From: Arthrobacter sp. Hiyo4
GTDB lineage: Bacteria > Actinomycetota > Actinomycetes > Actinomycetales > Micrococcaceae
Length of the DNA: 64,000 nucleotides
Direction of reading: 5' to 3'
NCBI GenBank assembly: GCA_002370555.1
Contig: AP014718.1
Span: 2,046,001-2,110,000, forward strand
Numbering within the stretch: the stretch's first letter is position 1; the number at the start of each line of letters is the position of its first letter. The notes beneath the pieces were generated by a model that saw nothing but the letters and a program-made list of their open reading frames with translations, did not search any database and was not told the origin of the DNA. A program made the position numbers and the translations under genes. Below, in pieces: positions 42,661 through 52,376 of the stretch.

Positions 42661-43713
42661 CTAGAAGCCGCGCGGCAGTTTCATCCCGGCAGCAGCCATG
42701 ACATCGCGGAGCCGGTCCGGGTAGTCGGTGATGATCCCGTCAACGCCGGTGTCGATCAGCGCCCGCATGGTGGGCTGGTCATCGACGGTCCATGGGATGA
42801 CCTGCATCCCGGCAGCGTGCGCACGCTCCACCATGTCCGCGGTGACGTAGGGGACGTAGCCCGGATCGGTAACTTTGCCGTTCTGCGGGGTGCCGTGCAC
42901 GGGAGAGACGGCGTCGAAGCCGAGGGAGGATGCTGCTGCGATGAGGTCGCCGCCAAAGTCGTCGGCGTCAATCCCGCCAAGCCACGGCGAGCTGCCCGGC
43001 TGCCCGGCCTGGAGGAAGTCCTTGTTGGTCAGGGCCACGGTGCGGATCTGCGGGTCGCGCTGCTGGACGAGGCGCAGGGATCCCCAGTCGAAGCTCTGGA
43101 TGGAGACGCGGCTCTGCATCTGGGCGGCGTTGATTTCCCGGAGGGCGACGTCGATGAACTGCTCGCGCGGGGCGGTTTCCGCCGGAGCGCCGGCTTCGAC
43201 CTTCGTTTCAATGTTGAACTTCACCTGGCTGGCGCGGTGGGCGTCTGCGAGCTCAAAAACCTCGGCCAGAGTCGGCATCTTGGCGCCGGGAGACGCCGCC
43301 TGGCCCGGGAACTGCGGCTGGGTGAGCGAACCGCAGTCCAGGCTTCGGACCTGCTCGAAGGTCAGGTCCTTGACGTACTTGCCAACATCGGGGAACTGCG
43401 GATCGTCCGGCGTGACCGGCGCGGTATCGAGGCACTTCTTGTTGCTGATCTTGCGGTCGTGCGTGATGACTTCGCGGCCGTCCTTGGTGATCTGGAGGTC
43501 AAGTTCCAGCGTGGACACGCCGGTCTCGAGGCCCTTGGCGAAGGACGCCAGGGTGGATTCGACGGTCAGGCCGAGTCCGCCGCGGTGGGCCTGTAGATCA
43601 AAATGGTTGTCCGTGCCATTGGGGTTCGTGTCAGCGGCCTGGGCCTGGACCGAAGTAGTGAGGAGCAGGGCTGCGCTGAGTACGGCAGCGCCAAGCTTCA
43701 TCGGGGTGCGCAT
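42661..43713 (-). CDS. Secreted glycerophosphodiester phosphodiesterase
   Basis: Intact 350 residues. Signal peptide MKLGAAVLSAALLLTTSVQA followed by an AQA cleavage site. Catalytic GDPD features: QAHRGGLGLTVESTLASF (HR and E), STLELDLQITKDGREVITHD (ExD and H), and the closing VIPWTVDDQP...GIITDYPDRL region. Hydrolyses glycerophosphodiesters outside the membrane to glycerol-3-phosphate and alcohol. ATG 43713, preceded by GGAAGG-like ribosome site after TTCC. Divergent from the gene at 43892. Confidence 0.93.
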   Translation of the reverse strand: MRTPMKLGAAVLSAALLLTTSVQAQAADTNPNGTDNHFDLQAHRGGLGLTVESTLASFAKGLETGVSTLELDLQITKDGREVITHDRKISNKKCLDTAPVTPDDPQFPDVGKYVKDLTFEQVRSLDCGSLTQPQFPGQAASPGAKMPTLAEVFELADAHRASQVKFNIETKVEAGAPAETAPREQFIDVALREINAAQMQSRVSIQSFDWGSLRLVQQRDPQIRTVALTNKDFLQAGQPGSSPWLGGIDADDFGGDLIAAASSLGFDAVSPVHGTPQNGKVTDPGYVPYVTADMVERAHAAGMQVIPWTVDDQPTMRALIDTGVDGIITDYPDRLRDVMAAAGMKLPRGF

Positions 43714-43891
43714 AGGAAGGAATCTCCACTCTGGTGGTGTGCAGTTTGCGCCTGCCACAGTGCCGTCCTGCGGCCAACGCCAGGCCACAGCGGGCTGGCC
43801 AGAGTGCGGCTGGACGGTTAACGTTGGGCTTCATCGCAAGCCGATCCAATCAATGGGCGACGCCAGGACGGCGACTCTTTAGACTCGTGCC

Positions 43892-44928
43892 ATGACAGTC
43901 TCCCGGGCGCTTTGTTCCGATCCCTGATGGGCCATCGTGCACACCACGGCTGGCTGTGGTCAGCCGGCCTGGTTGCGGCACCTGTTGTGGTGGTGTCCTG
44001 GTTCCGCGCTGTTCCGGCACCGTGGCCGCCGCTTGTGGTACAGGTAGTGGCCTTTACGCCGTGGCTGGCATTCCTCGCCGCGGCCGCGGTGTTGCTGGCA
44101 CTGCCCAGCCGGCGTGCCTGGGCTATCCTGCCGGCCGCAATCCTGCTGACCGCACAGCTCATCTGGCTGTTCCCGCCGGAAGTGTTCCTGGCCGGCAGGG
44201 AGGGTACCCCCAGGTCCGGGGGTCGGATGCTCCAGTCGCGGCGAAGCTGACAGTCATGAACCTCAATGCCCGGCTCGGAGGTGCTGATAGCGCCGCCATC
44301 GTCCGGCTGGTCCGGGACCACCATGTTGACCTGCTGACCATCCAGGAGCACAGCCTGGAGCTGGAGAAGCGGCTGGCGCGTGCGGACCTGGGCAGCGTAC
44401 TTCCCCACCGCGTGTCCCATCCCCGGAACGGAGCGGCCGGCAGCGCCGTCTACTCGTCTTTCCGGCTGAAGGAGGTGGGACTGGTCCCTGACACAGCGTT
44501 CAGTATGCCGGTTGTCCGGCTTGAGACCAGTGACCCGGGCGCCGGCCTGACAATCATCAATGTCCACACGCACGCGCCCGTGGAAAGTGCCGTTCATCAA
44601 TGGCGAAGTGACCTTGCAGCTGTGGCCGGGCAAGCAGCGGAGCCGGTCCCACTCTTCTGGCGGGCGATTTCAACGCGACACTTGACCACTGGGAATTCCG
44701 CGCGATGCTGGAGGGGCCGGCGGCGGCCCGAAACTGGTGGATGTTGCAACCGCGTTGGGCAGCCGGCTCATCCCCACCTGGCCAATGCGGGATTACAGCC
44801 TTCCCGGCGTGACTCTGGACCATTTGGTGACCAGCCCGGACATTTCAAGTTCGGGTTACTCGGTCCACCCGGTCAGCGGCACCGACCACGCCGCAGTGAT
44901 CGCCACCCTGGAGATCCACTTTCCCTAG
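43892..44928 (+). CDS. Endonuclease/exonuclease/phosphatase family membrane protein (frameshifted)
   Basis: An N-terminal membrane region with three helices (LVAAPVVVVSWF; WLAFLAAAAVLLALP; AILPAAILLTAQLIWLFPP) is joined to a DNase-I/EEP-fold domain: TVMNLNARLGGADSAAIVRL, LLTIQEHS, GDFNATLDHWEF and SGTDHAAVIATLEI give the metal- and phosphate-binding Asn, Glu, Asp and His. Start ATG 43892 with immediate frameshift at about 43908, others near 44215, 44640 and 44720. Likely a membrane-tethered phosphodiesterase or nuclease with an extracytoplasmic domain; substrate unknown. Convergent with the SDR gene, sharing the CTAG stop palindrome. Confidence 0.82.
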
Positions 44929-45680
44929 CGCTTGCGGATCAGCTTGTGGGTGGCCGCCTGCGCAACGGCCGGATCACGATCTGGTCCAGGTTGACATGGT
45001 GCGGCGCGCTGACGGCGTAACGCACCACGTCGGCGACGTCGGCTGCGGTCAGGGGCTTCTCCACGCCCTCGTAAACCTTCTCCGCGGCGTCCTGGTCACC
45101 AAAACGGTTGAGCGCAAACTCTTCGGTGCGGACAAGGCCCGGGGCTACCTCGATGACGCGGATGTTGTGCTCGGCCTCTTCCAGCCGGAGGGCACCGGTC
45201 AGTGCGTGCTGGGCAAACTTGGCGGCGTTGTAGCCGCCGCCGCCCTCGTAGGCCACGAGTCCGGCTGTCGACGTCAGGTTCAGGACAGTTCCTTCGCCGG
45301 TGGCCCGGAGCATCGGCAGGAACGCCCGGGTGAGCTTCACGGTTCCGAGGACGTTGACCCGGAACATCCATTCCCAGTCCTCGGTGTTGGCCTCGCCCAC
45401 CAGGTCAGCACCCCGGCCCCGCCGGCGATGTTGATGAGCGTCCCACGCCGCCGGCTTCGGTGACGCGGGCAAGGAGCCTGGCGACGTCGTCGTCCTCGGT
45501 GATGTCAGCGGGAATTCCGACGGCGCCTGTCTCAGCTTCCAGCGCGGCCAGCCGTTCGGCGCGGCGTGCCACAGCGAATACCGTCCACCCTTCCGCCCGC
45601 AATGCCCGCACGGTCGCCTGGCCGATGCCGGTGCTGGCGCCGGTTACTACTGCTGCCTTGTTCAGTGAATCTTCAGTCAT
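44925..45680 (-). CDS. Short-chain dehydrogenase/reductase (frameshifted)
   Basis: Classical SDR of about 252 residues. Cofactor motif VVTGASTGIGQATVRAL, NAG-like LINIAGGAG region (after repair), and active-site Ser and YNAAK (GTVLNLTSTAGLVAYEGG; YNAAKFAQHALTGALRLEEA). ARRAERLAALE after beta-2 fits NADP(H) preference. ATG 45680. Frameshifts near 45445, 45415 and 44965; the last gives the C-terminus AQAATHKLIRKR. Substrate unknown. Divergent from valS across 82 bases. Confidence 0.87.
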
Positions 45681-45762
45681 GGCACCACCCTAACGGGCCC
45701 GGCCGGTGGCATGACTGGAGCGATGTCGCCGGATGAAGTCCCGGCCATGAAACAATTGCCAG

Positions 45763-48379
45763 ATGGCTGAAGACACTCAGGGTACAGACACGCCCTCCAC
45801 CGCCCCTATCAACGTTCCGGACAAGCCCGCCCTTGAGGGGCTCGAAGCTGCCCTCACGCAGCGCTGGCTTGCCGAAGGGACCTACAAGTTCAACCCGGAC
45901 ACAACCCGGGAGCAGGTCTACTCGATCGACACTCCCCCGCCCACGGCATCTGGCTCCCTGCACGTGGGGCACATGTTCTCCTTCACGCAGACGGACGTGC
46001 TGGCCCGCTACCAGCGCATGATCGGCAAGAACGTGTTCTACCCGATGGGTTGGGATGACAACGGCCTGCCCACCGAGCGCCGCGTCCAGAACTACTACGG
46101 CGTGCGCTGCGATCCGGCCATCCCGTACGACGCCGGCTACCGGGCTCCGGCCGAGCCGGCCAAGAACCAGCGCGATTTCGACGTCGTCTCGCGCCGGAAC
46201 TTCATCGAGCTGTGTGAAGAACTTGCCGTGGAGGACGAGAAGGTCTTCGAAAGCCTGTTCCAACAGCTCGGACTTTCCGTGGACTGGCAGCTGACGTACC
46301 GGACCATCGACGACGCCTCCCGCGAAGTCTCCCAGCGCGCCTTCCTGGCCAACCTGGCAGCCGGGGACGCGTACATGGCCGAAGCGCCAACCCTCTGGGA
46401 CATCACCTTCCGCACGGCCGTGGCCCAGGCGGAGCTCGAAGACCGCGAAGTTGCCGGCGCGTACTACCGCTACCCGTTCTTCACCGAAGACGGCGAAAAG
46501 ATCTATGTCGAGACCACCCGTCCTGAGCTGCTGGCAGCTTGCGCCGCCCTCGTGGCAAACCCCGACGACGAGCGGTACCAGCCGCTGTTCGGCAAGATGG
46601 TCACGTCCCCGGTCTTCGGTGTTGAGGTTGAGGTCAAGGCCCACCCGCTGGCCAAGGCGGACAAGGGCTCCGGCATCGCCATGGTGTGCACGTTCGGTGA
46701 CCTCACCGACGTCACCTGGTGGCGGGAACTCCAGCTGCCCACCCGTGCCATCGTTGGCCGGGACGGCCGCATCGTCGGCGAAACCCCGGACTGGATCACC
46801 ACCGATGCAGGGCGCACCGCGTACGAAGCCATTGCCGGCAAGACCGTCTTCAGCGCCAAGGAAGCAGTGGTGGAGCTCCTGGCTGCCGAAGATCTGATCG
46901 ACGGCGAACCGAAGAAGATCATGCACCCGGTGAACTTCTACGAAAAGGGCGACAAGCCCCTGGAGGTTGTCACCTCACGCCAGTGGTACTACCGCAACGG
47001 CGGCCGCGACGAAGAGCGCCGCGCCCGCCTGATCGCGCGCGGCCACGAGATCGACTTCCACCCGGCCTTCATGCGGTCCCGCTTCGAGAACTGGATCTCC
47101 GGGCTGAACGGCGACTGGCTCGTGTCCCGCCAGCGCTTCTTCGGTGTACCCATTCCCGTCTGGTACCCGCTGGACGCCGACGGCAACCCGCGGTACGACG
47201 CCCGATAGTGCCCCTGGACGAGCAGCTGCCGGTTGACCCCGCGGCCGATGCCGCACCGGGTTACGACGAAGCCCAGCGCGGCGTTCCCGGTGGCTTCGCC
47301 GGCGACGCCGACATCCTGGATACGTGGGCCACGTCTTCCTTGACACCGCAGATTGTGGGCGGCTGGAGCCGGGACGAGGATCTTTTCGCCAAGGTCTTCC
47401 CGTTTGACCTGCGCCCCAGGGCCACGACATCATCCGCACCTGGCTGTTCTCCTCGGTAGTCCAGGCTGATGCGCTGCAGCACGCCGCGCCGTGGAAGCAT
47501 GCCGCCATCTCCGGCTGGATCCTGGACCCGGACCGGAAGAAGATGTCCAAGTCCAAGGGCAACGTGGTGGTTCCCACCGATGTGCTGGACGAATTCGGCT
47601 CCGACGCGGTCCGCTACTGGGCCACGTCCGCCAAGCTCGGCGCGGATACGGCGTACGAGATCGCGCAGATGAAGATCGGCCGCCGCCTGGCAATCAAGCT
47701 GCTGAACGCCTCCAAGTTCGTCCTGAACCTGGGCGCGACGGAGAATTCCGTGGTCTCCACCGATCTCTCGGTGCTCACAAATCCCCTGGACCGCGCGGTG
47801 CTGGCCCAGCTGGCCGAGGTGGTCCGCCAGTCCACCAAGGCGTTCGAGAACTACGACTACGCCCGGGCCCTGCAGATCACCGAAAGCTTCTTCTGGCAGT
47901 TCACGGACGATTACGTGGAGCTCATCAAGGACCGCGCCTACGGTGCCGCCGGCGGCGCCGAGCAGGCTTCGGTGCTGGCAGCACTCGCCACCAGCCTGGA
48001 CACGCTGCTGCGCCTGTTCGCCCCGTTCCTGCCCTTCGCCACCGAAGAGGTCTGGGGCTGGTGGCGGAACGGCTCCGTACACCGTGCACAGTGGCCCACC
48101 GCCGTGGACGTGGACGGCGACACCACCCTGCTTGCCACCGTTGGCACGGCCCTGAGCGGTGTCCGCAAGGCAAAGTCCGAGGCCAAGGTCAAGCAGCGCA
48201 CCGAGGTCCTCTCCGCCACCATCACGGCGTCGGAATCCTTGACCACGCAGCTGAAGGCCGGGCTTGGCGACCTGAAGGCAGCCTCGAACGCCCGCGAACT
48301 GACCCTGGTGGCAGGCGACGGCGAACTGACCGTCAGCGACGTTGTGCTGGCCGCTCCGGAGGATCAGCCCAAGGCCTGA
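45763..48379 (+). CDS. valS: Valyl-tRNA synthetase (frameshifted)
   Basis: Class Ia synthetase of about 872 residues. HIGH motif is GSLHVGHMFSFTQTDVLARY (residue about 65), editing domain VETTRPELLAACAALVANPD, tRNA/catalytic region FFGVPIPVWYPLDADGNP, KMSKS is DRKKMSKSKGNVVVPTDVLD (about residue 592). Frameshifts near 47205 and 47420, each one base. The compact C-terminal arm is coiled-coil-like. No T-box is seen in the 82 bases upstream. Confidence 0.95.
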
Positions 48380-48398
48380 CCTATTTTTGGGCAAAGGG

Positions 48399-48440
48399 GA
48401 AGCCCCATCAGCGTTTTGCCGTTGGTGGGGCTTCGACTTT
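48399..48440 (+). terminator. Terminator after valS
   Basis: GAAGCCCCATCAGCG and CCGTTGGTGGGGCTTC pair with small mismatches around TTTTG, followed by GACTTTTC. Lies 20 bases after the valS stop. Confidence 0.8.
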
Positions 48441-48636
48441 TCGGCCATCCTGGTGACGTCTTTGATGGTCTGGCAGGATCCTTGGATCTTCAGGTCTTCC
48501 TACCTCGTCACTGGCAGCTTGTATCTGACTTTGCCGATGGCTGCGTCGGATACATATCACTGAATCTTTGGTTCCTGCGTCCCGCTTCTTTCGAAGTGGG
48601 TAAGAACTATTGTTGTCCCGACGGTTTGGATGCGCA

Positions 48637-48680
48637 AGAGCCCCGGAAGAACTACATCAGAGTAGTTCGTCCGGGGCTCT
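48637..48680. terminator. Long hairpin between valS and the DsbA-like gene
   Basis: A 19-base arm starting AGAGCCCCGGAAG pairs with its complement around ATCAGA with one mismatch. It lies 12 bases past the stop of the minus-strand gene. The surrounding 48435-48636 interval also has a small CCCGCTTC/GAAGTGGG hairpin but no gene I can support. Confidence 0.65.
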
Positions 48681-48692
48681 TTGCTGTCTGCG

Positions 48693-49307
48693 TCAGTTGA
48701 ATTCGGGACGTTCGCTGCGGCTGCGCTTAATCTCGAAGAAGTGCGGGTACGAGGCCAGTGTGACGGTGGCATCCCACAGCAGGCCCGCTTGCTCGCCGCG
48801 CGGGATGCGGGTCAGCACGGGGCCGAAGAAAGCGGTTCCGTTGAAGGCAACAACCGGCGTGCCGACGTCCTGGCCCACCAGCGAGATACCCTCATCGTGG
48901 CTGGCCCTCAACTGGGAGTCAAAGGCGTCCGTGGTGGCAACGTCCGCCAGGCCTGCCGGGAGTCCGCACTCCGCGAGTGCCTTGCTGATGATAACGCCAA
49001 AGTCCTTCTCCCCGTCAAGGTGGATCAATGTGCCCATGGCGTCGTAGAGCGGCTTCACCACGTGGTCGCCGAGTTGCGCCTGGGCCGCGATGATGACCCG
49101 GACCGGGCCCCGTGCCTTGTCCAGGCCTTCGCGGTACGCCGGTTCCCGGTCCCTGCCTTCGTTCAGGACAGAGAGGCTCATTACATGCCACACGGTCTTG
49201 ACGTCGCGGACAGCCTCAACCTCGCCGATCCAGCGCGAGGTGATCCAGGCGAACGGGCACAGCGGATCAAACCAGAAGTCGGCCTGGTTGATGGTTGTTT
49301 CAGTCAT
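48693..49307 (-). CDS. Mycothiol-dependent nitroreductase Rv2466c family protein (DsbA-like)
   Basis: Intact 204 residues, thioredoxin/DsbA fold of the Rv2466c group, which uses mycothiol as reductant. The motif in ADFWFDPLCPFAWITSRW is CPFA, where Rv2466c has CPWC, so the second Cys is absent; a one-Cys mechanism with mycothiol would still be possible. Later segments HVMSLSVLNEGRDREPAYRE and QDVGTPVVAFNGTAFFGPVL (cis-Pro loop TPVV) support the family. ATG 49307. Separated by 67 bases from clpX upstream. Confidence 0.88.
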   Translation of the reverse strand: MTETTINQADFWFDPLCPFAWITSRWIGEVEAVRDVKTVWHVMSLSVLNEGRDREPAYREGLDKARGPVRVIIAAQAQLGDHVVKPLYDAMGTLIHLDGEKDFGVIISKALAECGLPAGLADVATTDAFDSQLRASHDEGISLVGQDVGTPVVAFNGTAFFGPVLTRIPRGEQAGLLWDATVTLASYPHFFEIKRSRSERPEFN

Positions 49308-49374
49308 GCGTAAGTCCTCTGTCACTGGGCATGCGGGGGTGAAAGGCAGAAGTGTCAAGCCGGTGGCGGACGTG

Positions 49375-50655
49375 TCAGGCGGACTTGCGTCGCTTGGTCA
49401 CGTGCGGAATGAGGGTTGGCTCGGCCTTGCTGAGGACAACGTCGGCGGTGATGACTACGCTGGCCACGTCTTCGCGGCTGGGGAGGTCGAACATGACCGG
49501 GAGCAGCACTTCCTCCATGATGGCGCGCAGGCCACGGGCACCGGTGCCACGCTCCAGGGCCTGGTCGGCGATGGCATTGAGGGCGTCGTCATCGAAGACG
49601 AGTTCCACGCCGTCGATCTGGAACATCTTCTGGTATTGCTTGACAAGCGCGTTCTTCGGCGTGGAGAGGATCTGGATGAGGGCGTCGCGGTCCAGGCTGG
49701 AGACCGTGGTGATCACGGGAAGGCGGCCGATGAATTCCGGGATCAGACCGAACTTCAGGAGGTCCTCGGGCATCACTTCACCGTAGGAGTCCACCTTGTT
49801 GCTGGCATCGTTGAGTGGGGCGCCGAAGCCAATGCCTTTGCGTCCGGAACGCGAACCAATGATCTCTTCCAGCCCGGCAAAGGCGCCTGCCACGATAAAC
49901 AGCACGTTGGTGGTGTCGATCTGGATGAATTCCTGGTGGGGGTGCTTGCGTCCGCCCTGGGGCGGCACGGAGGCTACGGTTCCTTCGAGGATCTTCAGGA
50001 GGGCCTGCTGCACGCCCTCGCCGGAGACGTCCCGGGTGATGGAGGGATTCTCGCTCTTGCGCGAAATCTTGTCGATTTCGTCGATGTAGATGATGCCCTG
50101 TTCGGCCTTTTTGACGTCGTAATCCGCTGACTGGATGAGCTTGAGGAGGATGTTCTCCACGTCCTCACCCACATAGCCGGCCTCGGTGAGTGCCGTGGCG
50201 TCGGCAACAGCAAACGGAACATTCAACCGCCGCGCCAATGTCTGGGCCAGGTAGGTTTTGCCGCAGCCGGTGGGGCCGATCAGGAGGATGTTGGACTTGG
50301 CGATTTCGACGTCGTCATGGTGGCCGCCCTCGGCGAGGCTGCCGCTCTTGGGGGCGTGGCCGGCCTGGATCCGCTTGTAGTGGTTGTAGACGGCGACGGC
50401 GAGGGACCGCTTGGCAGGTTCCTGGCCGATGACGTATTCCTGCAGGAAGTCGAAGATCTCGCGGGGCTTGGGCAGCTCGAAGCTTCCCAGATCGGCGACT
50501 TCCGCGAGCTCTTCCTCAATGATCTCGTTGCAGAGCTCAATGCATTCGTCGCAGATGTAGACACCGGGCCCGGCAATCAGCTTGCGTACCTGCTTCTGGC
50601 TCTTTCCGCAGAAAGAACACTTCAGCAGATCCGTGCTCTCGCCAATCCGAGCCAT
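49375..50655 (-). CDS. clpX: ATP-dependent Clp protease ATP-binding subunit ClpX
   Basis: Intact 426 residues. N-terminal zinc domain with four Cys ([27 protein letters not shown]), Walker [21 protein letters not shown], pore loop GYVGEDVEN, Walker [14 protein letters not shown], and RKHPHQEF contact segment. Unfolds substrates for the ClpP1P2 chamber encoded directly upstream on the same strand. ATG 50655. No frameshift in 1.28 kb. Confidence 0.97.
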   Translation of the reverse strand: MARIGESTDLLKCSFCGKSQKQVRKLIAGPGVYICDECIELCNEIIEEELAEVADLGSFELPKPREIFDFLQEYVIGQEPAKRSLAVAVYNHYKRIQAGHAPKSGSLAEGGHHDDVEIAKSNILLIGPTGCGKTYLAQTLARRLNVPFAVADATALTEAGYVGEDVENILLKLIQSADYDVKKAEQGIIYIDEIDKISRKSENPSITRDVSGEGVQQALLKILEGTVASVPPQGGRKHPHQEFIQIDTTNVLFIVAGAFAGLEEIIGSRSGRKGIGFGAPLNDASNKVDSYGEVMPEDLLKFGLIPEFIGRLPVITTVSSLDRDALIQILSTPKNALVKQYQKMFQIDGVELVFDDDALNAIADQALERGTGARGLRAIMEEVLLPVMFDLPSREDVASVVITADVVLSKAEPTLIPHVTKRRKSA

Positions 50656-50835
50656 ATGTGAACCCCTTTAGTATCTTGCTGCCAGGCAGCTGTGCACCGT
50701 TGCTGGAATCGTGGCGGGCCTGGGAGGGCCGGCCGTGACATCTTCCACTCTAGGTCACAATTGCGTCCAAGGGTGGAAAGCGAAGGCCGGTGCGGCCCAA
50801 TTATCTGAGACGCACCGGGCCGCCGAAGAGCCGTA

Positions 50836-51495
50836 CTACCTGGCAATTGCCTGCGGCTTGATCTTGCGGGAATCAAGGACCTGGTCGATGAGTCCGTAAT
50901 CCAGGGCGTCGGCCGCGGTCAGGATCTTGTCGCGCTCGATGTCGTTGTTTACCTGCTCTGAGGTCCGGCCCGAGTGGTGGGCCAGCGTATCCTCAAGCCA
51001 GGAACGCATCCGCATGACTTCGGCCGCCTGGATCTCAAGGTCCGAGGCCTGACCGCCCTGGCCGCCGGACAGTGCCGGCTGGTGGATCAGGACACGGGCG
51101 TTCGGAAGTGCCAAACGCTTGCCGGGGGTGCCTGCAGCAAGCAGGACCGCGGCTGCGCTGGCTGCCTGGCCCAGGCAGACCGTCTGGATTTCGGGCCGGA
51201 TGTACTGCATGGTGTCGTAGATCGCCGTCATGGCGGTGAACGAGCCACCCGGTGAGTTGATGTACAGCGTGATATCGCGGTCCGGGTCCGTGGACTCAAG
51301 GACCAGCAGCTGCGCCATGACGTCATCAGCGGAGGCGTCATCCACCTGGACGCCGAGGAAGATGATGCGGTCCTCGAACAGCTTGGTGTAGGGGTCCTGG
51401 CGCTTGAAGCCGTAAGGCGTGCGCTCTTCGAACTGGGGAAGGACGTAGCGGCTGGTCGGAAGGTTACCGGCAGTCGATCCGAAGTTGTAAGTCAT
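50836..51495 (-). CDS. clpP: ATP-dependent Clp protease proteolytic subunit (ClpP2)
   Basis: Intact 219 residues. Nucleophile Ser in [20 protein letters not shown] and catalytic His in [12 protein letters not shown], with the Asp later. The N-terminal extension [20 protein letters not shown] marks the second actinobacterial ClpP. ATG 51495 lies 37 bases after clpP1. The two ClpPs form a mixed two-ring chamber in actinobacteria. Confidence 0.95.
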   Translation of the reverse strand: MTYNFGSTAGNLPTSRYVLPQFEERTPYGFKRQDPYTKLFEDRIIFLGVQVDDASADDVMAQLLVLESTDPDRDITLYINSPGGSFTAMTAIYDTMQYIRPEIQTVCLGQAASAAAVLLAAGTPGKRLALPNARVLIHQPALSGGQGGQASDLEIQAAEVMRMRSWLEDTLAHHSGRTSEQVNNDIERDKILTAADALDYGLIDQVLDSRKIKPQAIAR

Positions 51496-51532
51496 TTTTG
51501 TTGCTCCTGATCTAAGTGTTCTAAGTGCCGGG

Positions 51533-52155
51533 TTACTTCTCGGATGCTGACTCGCCGGAGGTGCCGTTGGCGGTGCCGCCGCCGCCGGAGACGGAACCGG
51601 CGTGGGCCGCGATCTTGTCGAAGAAGCCGTATTCGAGGGCTTCAGGCGCGGTGAACCACTTGTCGCGGTCGTTGTCCTTGAGGATGGTTTCCACGGACTG
51701 GCCGGTCTGGTCCGCGGTCAATTCGGCCATGACCTTCTTCATGTGCAGGATCAGCTCGGCCTGGATCTTGATGTCCGAGGCCGTGCCGCCGATGCCGCCG
51801 GAGGGCTGGTGCATTAGGACGCGGGCGTTGGGGTGGCGTAGCGCTTGCCCTTGGTGCCGGAGGAGAGCAGGAACTGGCCCATGGAGGCTGCCAGGCCGGT
51901 GGCGACCGTGACGACGTCGTTCGGGATGAACTGCATGGTGTCATAGATGGCCATGCCCGCGGTCACGGAGCCGCCGGGAGAGTTGATGTAAAGGTAGATG
52001 TCCTTTTCCGGGTTCTCGGCGGACAGGAGCAGCAGCTGCGAGCAGATAGCGTTGGCGTTGTCGTCACGCACCTCGGAACCCAGCCAGATGATGCGCTCCT
52101 TCAGGAGGCGGTTGTAGATGTAGTTGTCCTGGGCGGCCGGATCTACAGTCGCCAT
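51533..52155 (-). CDS. clpP: ATP-dependent Clp protease proteolytic subunit (ClpP1, frameshifted)
   Basis: About 207 residues. Nucleophile Ser in [20 protein letters not shown] and catalytic His in [20 protein letters not shown]. One frameshift near 51832, at NARV before the His motif. C-terminal Gly/Ser tail. First gene of clpP1-clpP2 and preceded at about 120 bases by a probable ClgR site, consistent with stress-induced expression. Confidence 0.94.
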
Positions 52156-52276
52156 CCGGGGGCCTCTGCGTGCTGTGACATGTGTACTTACCTCTCGCTG
52201 GTGACGGTGACATCACTGAACTTCACTACTTGGACACTAACCGGTTTGGTGGCTGATTTGTTCGCGGGAATCGCGC

Positions 52277-52294
52277 TGTTCGCTGACGGCGCAC
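52277..52294. promoter_or_regulatory. Probable ClgR operator upstream of clpP1P2
   Basis: TGTTCGCTGACGGCGCAC fits the ClgR consensus WNNWCGCYNANRGCGWWS at all but one specified position. ClgR activates clpP1P2 in corynebacteria and streptomycetes. It lies in the tig-clpP1 gap, 122 bases before the clpP1 start, upstream of where its promoter should be. Confidence 0.6.
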
Positions 52295-52320
52295 GATCCC
52301 CGCGACTGCCCGTTAACCGA

Positions 52321-52354
52321 GGCAGCCCCGGACCAATGGGTCCGGGGCTGCCTT
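52321..52354 (-). terminator. Terminator after tig
   Basis: AGGCAGCCCCGGACC pairs with GGTCCGGGGCTGCCT around AATG. It starts 23 bases past the tig stop. T tract absent. Confidence 0.75.
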
Positions 52355-52376
52355 CAGTCGCACTGCCAGGGCGTGC

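Noticed and set aside
41965..43596. Open frame of about 543 residues across the ileS leader and GDPD gene on the plus strand
   Set aside because: It crosses the T-box and runs antisense to GDPD catalytic motifs.
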